Assembly (NCBI GenBank): GCA_014885115.2
Contig: WKLE02000557.1
Span: forward strand, 55,917 to 119,916
Direction: 5' to 3'
Length of the DNA: 64,000 nucleotides
DNA from: Asterionellopsis glacialis
Taxonomy: Eukaryota > Bacillariophyta > Plagiogrammaphyceae > Rhaphoneidales > Asterionellopsidaceae
Each line of letters starts with the position of its first letter. The stretch's first letter is position 1. A program made the translations under genes and the position numbers. Shown in pieces: positions 31,201-42,200 of the stretch. Below the pieces are notes generated by a model. It saw nothing but the letters and a program-made list of their open reading frames with translations, had not been told where the DNA came from and did not search any database.

Positions 31201-31979
31201 TCAGTTCCTCCTGCTTCTTGATGATGGTGGTGGTGATGGTGCATGGATGCATGTGGAATCTTAGCTTCTTCACCTGCATTGCCATCATCATCATGTTCTC
31301 CCATCATTCCACCACTGTAACCTCGTACATCAATACTAGATTCATCACCTACCGTACCTGCTACACTACCCTTCCCACCTTCTTCATTTAATAAGGTATC
31401 ACCTGGTCCTAATGCTACCTCTTCAACAACACCACCATTACTTAATGCAAACTGTCGTTTTAATCTTGCACGTTCTGTTTCTACACGTGCCTGTCGTTCG
31501 CGTTCTACCAACTTTTCCTTGAGAGTTGGTTCAGCTCGTTGTGGTTGTGGTGGCATGTAGGATGGTGCTTCATCTGTTTCATCGTCAACATTGTCATTTC
31601 CATTACCGCCAGTTGCTAAATCATCATGATTGTTATTTTCTTCTGCAATAATTGTAGCTGATATTTCACCTGATGGAAATCGGACATATCCTTCACCACT
31701 ATGATTGTTTCCTTCTACAGAAGCTGCAGCTGCTGCTATTGTTGTTGTGCCAAGTGTGACCACTGCATCATGATTATGTACATTCATACTCGATTGATGT
31801 TGATGTCTATGATCCATTATAATGTCACCCTGTTCATTGTCACGACTTCCATCAATAGATCGAATAGATGAGGGAGGTCCATTATTATGATTTGCTATTA
31901 TTGTGCTAGTACTTGATGCTGTTGTTGTATTATTTCTATCGTCAATATTGTTTACTGTACCCTGTTTACCATCTTCCAT
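28275..31979 (-). CDS. MgtE-type Mg2+ transporter with very long disordered N-terminal region
   Basis: The last about 200 of 1234 residues form a MgtE/SLC41 integral membrane domain: five hydrophobic segments, the signature FLPLCCAMSGNVGLQANTLTTRA, and TAVQDVVG in the fifth segment, whose Asp corresponds to the pore Asp of bacterial MgtE. It probably moves Mg2+ or a similar divalent ion across a membrane. The first about 1030 residues are low-complexity: His, Asn, Ser, Gly and acid runs, two short ERFLAD repeats (about 270 and 300), and one conserved-looking basic helix (LKEKLVERERQARVETERARLKRQ, positions near 155-180). No CBS or MgtE_N domain is seen. The start is ATG at 31979; the frame extends three codons through a TTG. 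The gene is uninterrupted by introns over 3.7 kb. Confidence 0.85.
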   Translation of the reverse strand: MEDGKQGTVNNIDDRNNTTTASSTSTIIANHNNGPPSSIRSIDGSRDNEQGDIIMDHRHQHQSSMNVHNHDAVVTLGTTTIAAAAASVEGNNHSGEGYVRFPSGEISATIIAEENNNHDDLATGGNGNDNVDDETDEAPSYMPPQPQRAEPTLKEKLVERERQARVETERARLKRQFALSNGGVVEEVALGPGDTLLNEEGGKGSVAGTVGDESSIDVRGYSGGMMGEHDDDGNAGEEAKIPHASMHHHHHHHQEAGGTEQQPLGYAMERFLADRIQGSTDGAKRKEDIKNKKPESVVMERFLADPVVVDVTPPMGVSVVSIAEGQEQEKEQQQQQDGNANAAIVHQETKEMVQKDHDNSTSSIIATDGIVTGEQDVQLSGHSVEEDIITNSSSNNIIIPPQDQQGVNDADSELEVAVGSMPRSYSTVSEAGDTSFGPQVSTQDGGDALLDDSVVVVAADSNESQPIARGVTSPVQMDVLATPAHVDVLNNNGGNNNNASGQNEGVGGSTGGVSLPMSLELEEVQVIPSAVGGGGISSLPSLGTEDGLMVHNSEDDNNSNSRGHTSVASSVTDTPPRVLRLTEREIQEMAAIEEASIGNAPPSERSSESFSEVGDMVGELGGGMGGSIGGVMEPHGAFSERTQTTVLESSSMTEDNHSRSIENGAVLSGGATEHSLDDITSASVSSHLVLSPGASSDGESITAMPPSESGEGDDPHHHSDEDDLLVSGESDHDGSFSSRASSASLDEPAPMSAIPNGVSIPPNVSIHDDVDMLDAEASAAANAGVVNRTIRPGMVPQMPALAPLQQRSGSARGASPEPNESGMKKSASTPVLNVDSFDFDKYDDQNPDLLSPRSGMTDSLQNLPHDGELWSPHSKEPPSPLPPIEDGVQSSLVHRRETPFWSPPGKMSVSPLHKSRDTKPAAMRDFTHENCVQSDNTTGYKNYGTSSRRPSSDPRHDIPMPLFVDEAGDHGGERKPLLDDIPASIPRDDSSNHVEDATTPGRTLVDQVDSAFNSVRSNGRVSATETTNNESDTYLAKSAFDRAAPQRFIILCITMLIEIPAVLMISGGSDQLCMLIGRKRYQLLVSFLPLCCAMSGNVGLQANTLTTRAMSHSHVTRASYSKWLQKEIVSALYLGLGMGIIIGGLAYVSSEYDFTFGLTIFLAQVVSISAAGITGTLAPLILSFMVKRDSSKWGGLLVTAVQDVVGSFAMVVMSYWLLSVLGPHEIKAGDICGH

Positions 31980-32895
31980 CTTTAACAACGGTGAGATTCA
32001 ATGAATAAATGAGTATGTCCTTATCTTTCTTTTTGTCTACGATAGTATATTCAGTGTATGTGCTGTTCTATTAAAGATGTTTTTCTTGGTGGGAATAAAT
32101 AAATTAGTTTGATTTTTTAGAAATTTTGCCCCAAAAAAATAGGCAAACAGCGCAAAGAACAGCGAAAAAAACCTTTCGTCAAGTTGTATGTGAACAATAA
32201 AAGAGAGAGGAATGAAAAGTCGTAGTTGTTTTCTCTCTTTTGTATCTCAAGAAAAGAGGAGTCTCTAGAGTCTATGGTGCAGTCTAGTTCCATAAACTTG
32301 GTGCTGTATGTGCTTAGCCTGCAGTTCTCCTTCCGACGCTCCTTTGTGTCCATCCTTGACTCTCTGTAGCGGACAAGGTGCGTCAAAGTTTGACGAAGAT
32401 TTCGGGACAGCCCGCCTGGAGGTCGTGTGAAAAGCAGGCGCCGCGGGCCCTTCCTATATTCTCCAACGTAGGAACTACCTACTGACTGTCTGTCAGTACA
32501 AGAAGCTTGCTCCCCTGCGTTCCACCCCATATTCTCCCTTAAACGGTGGTAAGTGAAGAATTGAGATCCTTCATGCATAATGGGGGGTGTCTGCGTAAAA
32601 AGGTGGGTGAAATGAGAGACTCCTCTTAGCGTTCACTCGTATTTATATCTTTTAAGGAGAGAGAGGGCTTCATCACATTTTTGGCGCGCCTTCTCCCCAT
32701 CTTTTTGAGATTTCGTTGTCACCTCTAAAATTATTGTTTTCTGTGCGCAAAATCAATGACAGATTTTCTGAATAGGGAATGGCATTGGACGAATCATCCT
32801 CACAACTAACCTGTTGACATCGACATCTTCCCCCAACATTGTCCCTGATTTTGCCTCTAAAACAAGAAATCCATTCCTAAACATTAGTAACTATC
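31980..32895. promoter_or_regulatory. Divergent promoter region between MgtE and TOP6A genes
   Basis: About 915 bp. An open frame on the minus strand (32578-32117) has no recognisable domain and an unremarkable composition, so it is treated as chance. The half nearest TOP6A is AT-rich and presumably holds its 5' UTR. Confidence 0.4.
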
Positions 32896-34358
32896 ATGTC
32901 TGGTAGGAAACGATCATCCTCTGCTGCCTCCAAAAAAAGGGCGTCGTCTGTTTCGACAACACCTACTTCTAGTAGTGCTTCTCCTGTTGCATCCGCATCA
33001 AAAAAGAAAAAAAGGACATATGCCATTGCTAAAGATGCAGATAAAGTTCTTCAAAAATGTCGTAAACTTCGTCAACAACTTGTCAAAAAGGCTGAACTAA
33101 AAAAAGAGCTAGAAGGTAGTGACAGTGATAGTGATGTTTTGGAGGTACCCCAAGGGATTCCAAAAAATATTTTAGAGGTTGTGGAAATGAAAGAATTAGC
33201 TGTGATTGAAAATATGGAAACAGTAGCATTGCGTGTGGCAACACAAATTTTATCGAAACAAGGATTTTCCTTGGAAATACCATCCCGTGCAGCATCCAAC
33301 CAAATTTATGTCAAGGAATGGGATCGCATTGTACTAGGTGATAAACGTGGTACACGATCCTTCATGAATGTCAAGGAATCTAGAAAGGCTGCTATTACCC
33401 TACGTGTCTTGCAATTATTACATGCGGTGCTCATGAAACGTATCCACATTACAAAACGAGATTTGTTTTATACAGACGTGAAATTATTTGTAGATCAAAG
33501 TGATAGTGATGGTGTGTTAGATGATGTTGCCACACTCATTGGGTGTACACGATCTAATTTACATGTCGTTGCCAGTGATAAAGGACTAGTCGTGGGACGG
33601 ATCAACTTTGAAGAAGATGGTGATTATATTGATTGTACTAAAATGGGTGTCGGAGGGAAAGCTATACCCCCCTATATTGATAAAATTGAAAATATTCGTA
33701 GTGATGCAGAATTTATTTTATTGGTAGAAAAAGAGGCTGCCTATATGCGTATGGCGGTAAGTATTCTTTTTGATTGATAGTGGCCTGTTTTTTGTTGAAT
33801 GACTATGGAAGTTGTGTTTTTAACTGTGTTGCGTGTTTGCCTTTTTGAAATCTCAACAACATTTCTCAGGAAGATCGATTTTATCATCGGTATCCATGTA
33901 TTGTGATTACTGCCAAGGGACAACCAGATGTTGCCACACGAATGTTTTTATCACGTATTACATCTGAATTACAAATTCCTGTATTAGGACTGGTGGATAG
34001 TGATCCCTATGGACTCAAAATTCTGTCCGTGTACATGTCAGGATCCAAAAATATGAGTTATGATAGTGCTAGTTTAACAACACCTGATATTAAATGGTTG
34101 GGGTTACGACCCTCTGATTTAGATAGATATGATTTACCAGATCAATGTCGATTAGATATGACAGAAAATGATATTAAAACTGGTAAAGAATTGCTCAAGG
34201 AAGAATTTATACAAAAGAATCCAGAATGGATGAAAGAATTACAAATTATGGTCAAAACGAAGAAAAAGGCTGAGATCCAGGCATTGTCATCGTTTGGTTT
34301 TCAATACATTACAGAAGAATACTTACCAAGGAAGTTGAAGGAAGGTGATTGGATCTAA
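32896..34358 (+). CDS. TOP6A: DNA topoisomerase VI subunit A / SPO11-3-like
   Basis: This is the catalytic subunit of topoisomerase VI, which cuts double-stranded DNA through a tyrosyl link and in plants supports endoreduplication; paralogues SPO11-1 and SPO11-2 make meiotic breaks. Exons are 32896-33756 and 33870-34358 with a 113-nt phase-0 intron; the joined protein has 449 aa. The first 45 residues are Ser/Lys/Arg-rich with nuclear-localisation-like KKKKR. The catalytic tyrosine is Tyr192 ([12 protein letters not shown]). The Toprim acids lie in [11 protein letters not shown] and in [11 protein letters not shown]. The C-terminal segments [13 protein letters not shown] and [10 protein letters not shown] and the final tail resemble plant SPO11-3/TOP6A more than meiotic SPO11. 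It is convergent with the methyltransferase gene, 114 bp apart. Confidence 0.93.
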
Positions 34359-34472
34359 GCACGTATATTTATGCAAAGGGGTAAACCTACATATTTTTAT
34401 TACACAATACGGTAAAAAATATTAGAACCGTTTTCTTTTTCTATTTTATATGTGGGCATATACAAATGCATT

Positions 34473-36317
34473 TCATCTATTAATTGTTTTGGTCACCATT
34501 GCTGTGACAGATAGACCTCCGTGTTTCGATGTAAATGCTGCCTCCAATGATGATACTCCACTTTGCCGTGCAAGCTTCACATGTTGAGACATAATTGCTG
34601 CTCCTGTTGATTCAGAATTTGTATCGTCCAAGTTCTTGATCTTTTCACCTAACGTTTGGTACAAAGGTAATAGATCCTTGTTGGGTGATACACGTCGGCC
34701 ATACGGTGGGTTTGTGGCGACCAATAGTGACCCTCCTGACGTTGTTGAAGGTAGGTCACCATTGAACCATGGATGCGACGATACAGCACCAACAGTAAAG
34801 TCAATCCATTTGTCGACACCAGCACGTTCAGCGTTAGCCTTGGCAGCATCTACTGCACCTTTATCACGATCACTCCCAGCAATAAATATCTGTCCGTCCT
34901 CATTTACTGTTGGTATTATTTCATCATCATCATCATCATCATTGGTAGTATTATCATCATTTGTTTGTGGTGATGTTATTTTCTTGGACCAGTTTCTTCG
35001 TACGTCTCTCCACATTCTTGAATTTGAAAGACGAGTCCCTCTTAGCGGTGATGGTCGTAACCTACCGGGTTGTAAACCTGCTGCCATACCAGCTGCCTCT
35101 ATTGCAATGGTACCTGAACCACAAAATGGATCTAATAATTTGGTATATTTTGGCGGAGTGATGCTTTCAGATTGCTTACTTGTTTGATTATGATAATGAA
35201 TGGGTGTCCATCCAGAAGACAATAACAAACCATAGGCCAGGTCCTCGCGAAGAGGGGCTTTTGTAGATTGTAAGCGATATCCTCTTTGGTGAAGTGGGGT
35301 TGATGATGTGTCTACGGAAATCTGAACAACATCACGGTCAAGACGAACTGTCACGTGTACTGTGGGACAATTTTGACTTTTTGAAGAGGAGGAGGAAGAT
35401 TCGTTCTTATCTTGGTTGTTATCCAAGTTTTCTTCTTTTGACATTCCAAGAGATTTATAAATTTCTTTTTCAACGCGCTCCGCAACGGCACCAGAGTGAT
35501 AAAGTTTGCTTTTGATACAAGTTGCACGAACATCCAGTGTAACGGGAGATTTGAGTAATTTACGCCAGGGTATACGTGACACCTTACGCTCTAATTCTGG
35601 AAAGCCTCGAGCCTTGAAGGGCGGTCCACATCGAAGTAGAACATGTGATGCAGTACCCAAACACAGATGACATTCTAATACTTTCATGAGTGAAGAAGTT
35701 GATGTTAGGATTCCGCCGGCCCGAAGATCTGTATTCAATCCCAATGCTTTCATTTCCATCTCGAGTAAAGGTTCTAATCCCGGAAGACAAGACACGAAGA
35801 GGTCAAAGTTGGACCATAAGTTTGGCTCGTTGTTGACCTTCTTCGAGGTCTTGTTGGATGACGATGGATTTGTTGTCTCATGAGCTAGATTTTTAGCCTG
35901 AACACTCGGTGTTGATTGGCTTTGATCTTTTTCACTCCGTTGATTGTTTGATTCTTTGTTTCTGTTGTCCATTTTCAATTCTGGATCATGTGCTTTAGCC
36001 TTTTGCCACTTTAGAAATGCAATCCTGGATTTCGATAGTTTCTTTACCGTTTTTTGAACCGCTTTCGACGGTGGTTTTCCTTGTTGCACAAATGTTTCGT
36101 CACCTCTTTGCTCCTCCTGAATTACTTGCCCCTTGTAAAAATTAATGTCTACTTCCAATTTGTCGTTGGAGGAAAAAAATGATACGCTGTGTGCATGTGA
36201 TAATACAGGCGAACGCCGCCGGATAATAGACGGTGACGTCAATCCTGGTGTGTAAAGTAACGCGTCCAAGTTTTTGGATAACACCAGTCGGCGTGTCAAA
36301 GCAAATCTAGCAATCAT
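34473..36317 (-). CDS. THUMP-domain RNA methyltransferase, RlmL-like
   Basis: This is a probable organellar or cytosolic rRNA guanine-N2 methyltransferase of the RlmL/UPF0020 family. The single-exon protein has 614 aa from the ATG at 36317; a TTG lies ten codons upstream. The N-terminus (MIARFALTRRLVLSK) is Arg-rich and hydrophobic, like a mitochondrial or plastid presequence. A THUMP region (DLFVSCLPGLEPLLEMEMKAL to about residue 325) binds RNA. The catalytic part has SAM motif I DPFCGSGTIAIEA and motif IV NPPYGRR. An Asp/Asn-rich loop (NTTNDDDDDDDEII, encoded by ATC/ATT-type repeats) is inserted between them. Length is close to RlmL N-terminal methyltransferases with added linkers. The site modified cannot be read from sequence. 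Confidence 0.88.
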   Translation of the reverse strand: MIARFALTRRLVLSKNLDALLYTPGLTSPSIIRRRSPVLSHAHSVSFFSSNDKLEVDINFYKGQVIQEEQRGDETFVQQGKPPSKAVQKTVKKLSKSRIAFLKWQKAKAHDPELKMDNRNKESNNQRSEKDQSQSTPSVQAKNLAHETTNPSSSNKTSKKVNNEPNLWSNFDLFVSCLPGLEPLLEMEMKALGLNTDLRAGGILTSTSSLMKVLECHLCLGTASHVLLRCGPPFKARGFPELERKVSRIPWRKLLKSPVTLDVRATCIKSKLYHSGAVAERVEKEIYKSLGMSKEENLDNNQDKNESSSSSSKSQNCPTVHVTVRLDRDVVQISVDTSSTPLHQRGYRLQSTKAPLREDLAYGLLLSSGWTPIHYHNQTSKQSESITPPKYTKLLDPFCGSGTIAIEAAGMAAGLQPGRLRPSPLRGTRLSNSRMWRDVRRNWSKKITSPQTNDDNTTNDDDDDDEIIPTVNEDGQIFIAGSDRDKGAVDAAKANAERAGVDKWIDFTVGAVSSHPWFNGDLPSTTSGGSLLVATNPPYGRRVSPNKDLLPLYQTLGEKIKNLDDTNSESTGAAIMSQHVKLARQSGVSSLEAAFTSKHGGLSVTAMVTKTINR

Positions 36318-36682
36318 AGTGCTCTTGCAATTTTTTCGTTGGGTCAATAAAGTAATTTAGTTTTAGCAAGACCTTCTTTTCTTCCAATCAAAACTTTTGA
36401 ACCTTAAATATCTGAATATTACGATAGTCAAGTGATTCCTTGACTTTCAGTTGTCGATTGTAGTAAATTTCTGTTTATGGATAAAGCACTCGGTATCGCT
36501 GGTTGTAAATCCGCGAGCGGGAAACAACACGTACGACACGGCTAAGCTCTCTTGCCAATATGTGTTTTATCAGCCTCACGGTCTCTTCGTTTTCGTCCGG
36601 GCCTCTCTAGAACAAACCAAAAATGGTTAAGAGGTAAAACGAAAAAAGAAATGTTGTGATGTTCATTGGTTGTAGTTCTCTC
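36318..36682. other. Intergenic upstream of methyltransferase gene
   Basis: This 365-bp region probably holds the methyltransferase promoter. The end (36674-36682) is one copy of the 9-bp target duplication of the adjacent inverted-repeat element. Confidence 0.4.
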
Positions 36683-36975
36683 CACCCCTGAGCAGGGCCT
36701 CCTGAGTGGATCCTTGATCTCTCACCCTAATGCATGGACAATTTGGACATTTATATATTACACGACCACAAGTAATATATAAAAAATAATGTCAGATCGC
36801 TAAGTACTGTAAAAATAATAGTGATAGGGAATCATCCCTCCGAATTTTCTGTATCTCTGTTTTTTTAGTATGTTCTTCTACAAAATCAATACCTATATTG
36901 GGTCAGACTGCTATCCTTCGTCGGCAAGGGATGATTCCCAGAAGGACGTCAGTCCGTGACCCCTGCTCAGGGGTG
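36683..36975. mobile_element. Non-autonomous inverted-repeat element (MITE) with 9-bp target duplication
   Basis: The ends are a perfect 15-bp inverted repeat, CACCCCTGAGCAGGG at the left and its reverse complement at the right. A 9-bp direct repeat AGTTCTCTC flanks it directly (36674-36682 and 36976-36984). A second internal inverted pair (GGGAATCATCC near 36829 and its complement near 36932) makes it partly fold back. At 293 bp it has no ORF. A 9-bp duplication fits Mutator-like transposases better than hAT (8 bp), but the terminal bases are not diagnostic. Confidence 0.85.
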
Positions 36976-37500
36976 AGTTCTCTCTTGATTGGGGTTGCAC
37001 AACAGCTGTTGAACATCACACAAATCCACTAGGAATAGGATTAGGACTACCAATAAGTGCTAATGTCTGTACCTGTAATGGAACATACTCGTAGACAAGA
37101 CATTATCAGGTACGCATCTGTCCCAAGAAAGAACGAATAGGAGTGTCATCTTTTACCGGGCAGGCAGGCACAGGGCAGGACCAACTGTTCTACTCACGTC
37201 CCCGTGTTCATTTGCCTCTGGCTTGCTGGCAGCTGGTCTGTTCTCGGCCGTGACTTGTTGGCCTTCCAGGAGATTACTACCCAGTGGTGACTACAGCATG
37301 GTCAGTTATTGTAGTGTGAGTGAGATGCTTGTTGACTGCTGGATTGCTCTTCAATGTTTCTGATGAACTGTCTTTCAGCTGTATTGAATGTGGAAATGGA
37401 GAGAATTAATACTCCTTCTTGGTGGGCTTTGTTGATAGCTAATTACACTGTTAGCTATGGTTTATACTAGAGGTCTTCTGTCTATTTAGAAGTGGGGGAG
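36976..37500. other. Intergenic between MITE and LTR retrotransposon
   Basis: About 525 bp with no supported gene. It begins with the second copy of the MITE target duplication and ends at the LTR. Confidence 0.4.
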
Positions 37501-37944
37501 TGCAGTAGGCGAGTCATGAGACTCACACGATAACGTCAATCAACCATAATATGGATGTACCATGACATGATGATGTCACAGATGAGAACGTGTGTTGATG
37601 CGCTGCATACAAGAGAACACTGATGCCATGAACAAAGCACATGGAAATCCAGTCCGCAGCAGCAGGACTTGAAAGCATGATGCGTCACATCAAAATGCAG
37701 TGATGTACCAGTCTGGCGAACTCTTATTGGCTGCCTCGGGGAGTTTGGGTCACATGTTAAAACCAAACTCCATCAGAACTGAACTCTAAGTAGATTGGCC
37801 GTAGGATCCCATACAGAAAATAGGTCTGAAAGAAAAATTGGTGGATTGTTGGGTATTTTTAGAAGCTAGTTAAAATAGCTCATAATTTAATCACTCCAAC
37901 AAGTTTACTTCCTTTCTTTTCAATATTGTTGTCAGCATAGTGCA
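37501..37944 (+). repeat. 5' LTR of gypsy-type element
   Basis: 444 bp, begins TGCAGTAGGCGAGTC and ends CAGCATAGTGCA, so it has TG...CA ends. The same ends occur in the solo LTR at 51407-51934, where a target duplication fixes them. Homology to the 3' LTR covers the entire length. Confidence 0.92.
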
Positions 37945-38180
37945 TAGTGTTAACACTCCACACAAAAAGTGGTAAGTAATTAAAAAATATCATTTTTATT
38001 TTGACTGACTCAACCATGAAAGTTGTTACTCCCAACCAAGACAATAGTTGAAGCTACCCTCCGCCTCCTATCCCGCTCAAGATTCCAAGTACAGAAGAAC
38101 AGAAGCTAGCTAAAGCGCAGTACACCAAAGTTAGCCTGTTATCTAATTCCGGAGATCAAAACTCCAAAGAAAAGTATACT

Positions 38181-39146
38181 ATGGAGTTCCAGTACTTCAG
38201 TCATGGGTCCCCTAGAGAACTACTGGACTGGTTCAATAACCTTGACCAAGTGATTTGTGGTCAGCGTATCATGACCAGGCCCACGCACTACTCAATGGCC
38301 CATGCCCTACTACGCGGTGAAGGCCTGTGTGTATTCAATGCCGCAGCCACCCAACATGAAAATGAGATGGTGGAGCACTTCAAGTTGGTTGGTGATGACC
38401 TTAAGAAGCACTTCTTTCCACTTAAGGTGCTCATGAAGCAGAAATGCTACATGTGCCAGTTCCTCAGCAAGCCACACGAGCTAATGTCCAAAGAGTACCA
38501 AGCTGCTCTCCATACGCTCAATGGCTACTTAGAGAAATTCCCCGGAGCAGACAAAAAGTCTAAGCTTTCTAACAAAGAACTACTTGAGATCCTTGAGTTT
38601 GTAATTCCTGTCACCTGGAGTAAGGAAATGACATGCCAAGCATTCGACCCTCAGGACAAAGGCCTACCAGCATTTCTGGAATTTCTGGAACGTATGGAAG
38701 TCACAGATGACATAGGAGATCTGTCAGGCCCTAGGACTAAAGAAAAGCCAGCTCGCAAGGATAAAGCTAACAATCCAACTAACAGCCAGGATGGTAAAGA
38801 CCAGGAGGCACCTAAGGGCAAATGTAAGTACTGCAAAATTCATAAGAGCAGTTCTTATGATACCAGCAAATGCCATGCCCTAGACAAATACATTGATCAG
38901 CATCAGAAAAATGGCGAGAAACAAGAACAACCTAAGTACAAGTGTCCGCACTACATCAAGTACAATAAACAGGAATTGAACACCCTCACGGTTCAAGTCA
39001 AAGACTTATTGACTAAGGACTTGTCTAGTAAAAACAAGTGCAAATGCAATGATACTGGCAAGAAATCGGATGATACCAATAGTGATGTTGAACAATGCTA
39101 CAAATTCAACTTTGATACCTTAAGTATTGATAGCGATGAAGAATGA
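38181..39146 (+). CDS. Retrotransposon Gag-like protein
   Basis: An intact 321-codon frame starting at ATG, about 240 bp after the 5' LTR. The first 170 residues are a helical, capsid-like region. A zinc-knuckle-like segment follows (CKYCKIHKSSSYDTSKCH, near residues 214-232), then a basic, Lys/Asn-rich tail. The frame ends with an acidic SIDSDEE. Its position between LTR and pol, and these features, make it Gag; no named family was checked. Confidence 0.75.
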   Translation: MEFQYFSHGSPRELLDWFNNLDQVICGQRIMTRPTHYSMAHALLRGEGLCVFNAAATQHENEMVEHFKLVGDDLKKHFFPLKVLMKQKCYMCQFLSKPHELMSKEYQAALHTLNGYLEKFPGADKKSKLSNKELLEILEFVIPVTWSKEMTCQAFDPQDKGLPAFLEFLERMEVTDDIGDLSGPRTKEKPARKDKANNPTNSQDGKDQEAPKGKCKYCKIHKSSSYDTSKCHALDKYIDQHQKNGEKQEQPKYKCPHYIKYNKQELNTLTVQVKDLLTKDLSSKNKCKCNDTGKKSDDTNSDVEQCYKFNFDTLSIDSDEE

Positions 39147-39239
39147 GATAACACCCCCATAGCAACTAACGTAGAAAATCATTTATATAACTATTCTACA
39201 CCTAACTACCTGTCTTGCAATACCTTCAGAGACTTGCAT

Positions 39240-42200
39240 AGCCCAAGGAAAAAGCCCAAAACCAGGCATACTTGCCCAGTTATGGTCACACTAATGCTAG
39301 TACATAAAGGATGAAGGCAGAAAGCAAAGCCACTTAAAGTACTACTGGATTCAGGCACTTCACCCACTATAGTAAATAAGAAATTTACCAAAAAGCTTAA
39401 GTGTAAACCTGCACCCAAGATGCTTTGGAAAACTAAGGGCAGAAATTTTTCAACCAATCAAAAGGTCTGTGCAATATTCAAATTGCCCAAATTCAATGAC
39501 CGCAAGGCTATTGAATGGGAATGTCATGTTGATGAGACAAAAGGTCAACAATTGTACAATATGATAATCAGATGCAAGCTCCTAGAAGAACTAGGTATGA
39601 TACTTGACTATAAACAGTGCATAATGACTTGGGAGGACGCTGAAGTCCCAATGAAATTGACTGACTATGAGATCAAGGAATTGTACAGTATGCTACAGGA
39701 ACTCACTGAGCCTAAATAAGTATGTGAAGCCACTGATTGCATGAACAGGATACTGGCCGCCACGTACAACAAGGCTGACCTAGACAAAGTAACGAGATTG
39801 TGTTGGCATCTGCCTCCTAAGGACAGAAAGGCCTTAAACGCACTACTTAAGAAATACAAACCTTTGTGTGATGGTAGCCTGGGCATGTGGGATATGGACC
39901 CAGTGAGTATCAAAATTAAAGAAGGCTCTAAACAATACCACGGAAAAGCCTATCCGGTACCTCAAGTCTACAACCGACTACTCAGGGAAGAGGTAGACCG
40001 GCTAGTATGTATAGGAGTACTACAAAAAGTCAACAGGTCAGAATGGGCAGTGCCTAGCTTCCCACGACCTAAGAAAAAAGATACTATCAGGTTTATTTCT
40101 TACTTTAGGAAATTGAACAAGTGTATCATATGACATCTGTTCCCTATTCCACGTATTCAGGAATTACTTATGAAACTTGAAGGTTTCTCACATGCATCAT
40201 CTATAGACTTAAATATGGGATACTATCACATACGACTAGATGCAGATGCTAGAAAATATGTACATCGTCCTACCATGGGGCAAGTATGAATACTTACATC
40301 TACCCATGGGAGTTGCAAGTTCAGTGTACATTTTCCAAGAGAAGATGAGCAAACTTATGTGTGGACTAGAATTCGTACGCATGTACATCAATGATCTATT
40401 GCTCCTTACAACGGACAATTTCAAAGACCATCTATATAAAATGGACCTGGTACTACAAAGACTACAGGAAGCGGGACTTAAAGTCAACACAGAGAAATCC
40501 TTCTTTGGACGAACTGAAATGGACTATCTTGGATTCCACGTGTGTGTCACAAGGGCATAAGACCACTTAACCAGAAGGTCTCTGCCATACTAAATATAGT
40601 GCCCCCTACTACTCCTAAGAAAATACGATCTTTTGTAGGGATGGTTAGCTATTGCAAACAGATGTGGATACACAGATCCCACATACTGGCTCCTCTAACC
40701 TAGCTACAGGGCAAAGGGGTTAAGTTCAAATGGGGGAAAGAGCAACAAACAGCCTTTGACAATATTAAGAAAATTATAGCCAAAGAAGTACTACTGTCCT
40801 ACCCAGACTTCAACAAGCCTTTCCACATATATACCGATGCCAGTAAATATCAACTTGGGGCTGTTATCATACAAGATGACAAGCCTATAGTATTCTACAG
40901 TAGGAAACTTACTGACTCCCAAATTAAATATAACACTTGCGATCGAGAACTACTATCAATCGTAGAAGTACTTAGAGAGTATCAATATCTCCTAGTAGCT
41001 CAACATATCATTATACATACAGACCATAAGAATCTAACCTATGACAAATCCCAAACCAAATGCCACACATGATGGTGCGTGTTTGTAGAGGAATACGCAC
41101 CTGAACTATGCTATATAAAAGGCAAGAATAATATAGTTGTGGATGCACTCTCCTGCCTAGATTTAATCGATACTGACATTGAAGCTGTTCCCGAGTGCTG
41201 TATCACTGACAAAGATATGGCCAAAATGTACTGCCTAAATAAGCCCCAGCATAGCAATAGTGACAAGGGTTTCCCCCTCAGTTACCCAGACATCCTTAAA
41301 CATCAATTAAAAGACAATCAACTCAAACAAGATGCACTTAAGAAAAAGGGTTTCTCCAAATGCCTATTTCATGGGGGCGGAAAATCCTATAGCCTTAAAT
41401 GCTACAAAAATAAAATATGCGTTCTGTCAACTTTACAGAAATGAATGGTACAATGGTACCAGACGTACTTATGTCATCGCGGTAAGACCTGTACCAAAGA
41501 GACAATCCGGCAGCACTTATGGTGGCCTAAACTACGTGAACACATAACAACCTACTGCAAAACTTGTCACATCTGCCAACTGAACAAGAGTCAATGTAAA
41601 AAGTATGGACACCTGCCACCTGCCTGAAAAAGACACAGAAGCCACACCATGGGACCGCCTATGTGTAGATTTCATAGGACCCTATACTATCAAAAGAAAA
41701 GGTCATAAAGTTCTCACCCTACCCTGCGTTACTGTGATTGACCCAGCAACAGGATGGTTTGAGATTGCCCCTTGGTCTGAAAGGAGCAGTATCAAAATCA
41801 TGAACATATTGGAACAACAGTGGTTTGCATGATACCCAAAGCCTACGCAAGTTACTTTCGACCGAGGCACAGAATTCATGAAGGACTTCCGTAGTATGCT
41901 AGATGATGAATACCACTTCAAGCGTAAACCAATCACTACCCATAACCCACAAGCAATTGCTATTGTGGAGAGGATACATCAAGTAGTGGGTAATATGGTA
42001 CAAACCCACGAGGTACAACATAGTGCCAAAGAAAACCCTTGGGCTGGTGTGCTAGCTGCCGTTGCATACGCTGTAGCTATGCCTGGCCAGCTAGTTTTTG
42101 GTAGAGATATGATATTTAACATTCAACACAAAGCAAACTGGGAACACATACATAGTAGGAAACAAGCTAGGATTGCTAGCAACAACCAGTGTGAAAATGC

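Noticed and set aside
32117..32578. 153-codon minus-strand open frame between MgtE and TOP6A genes
   Set aside because: No domain, signal or repeat; it lies in the shared upstream region of two divergent genes.
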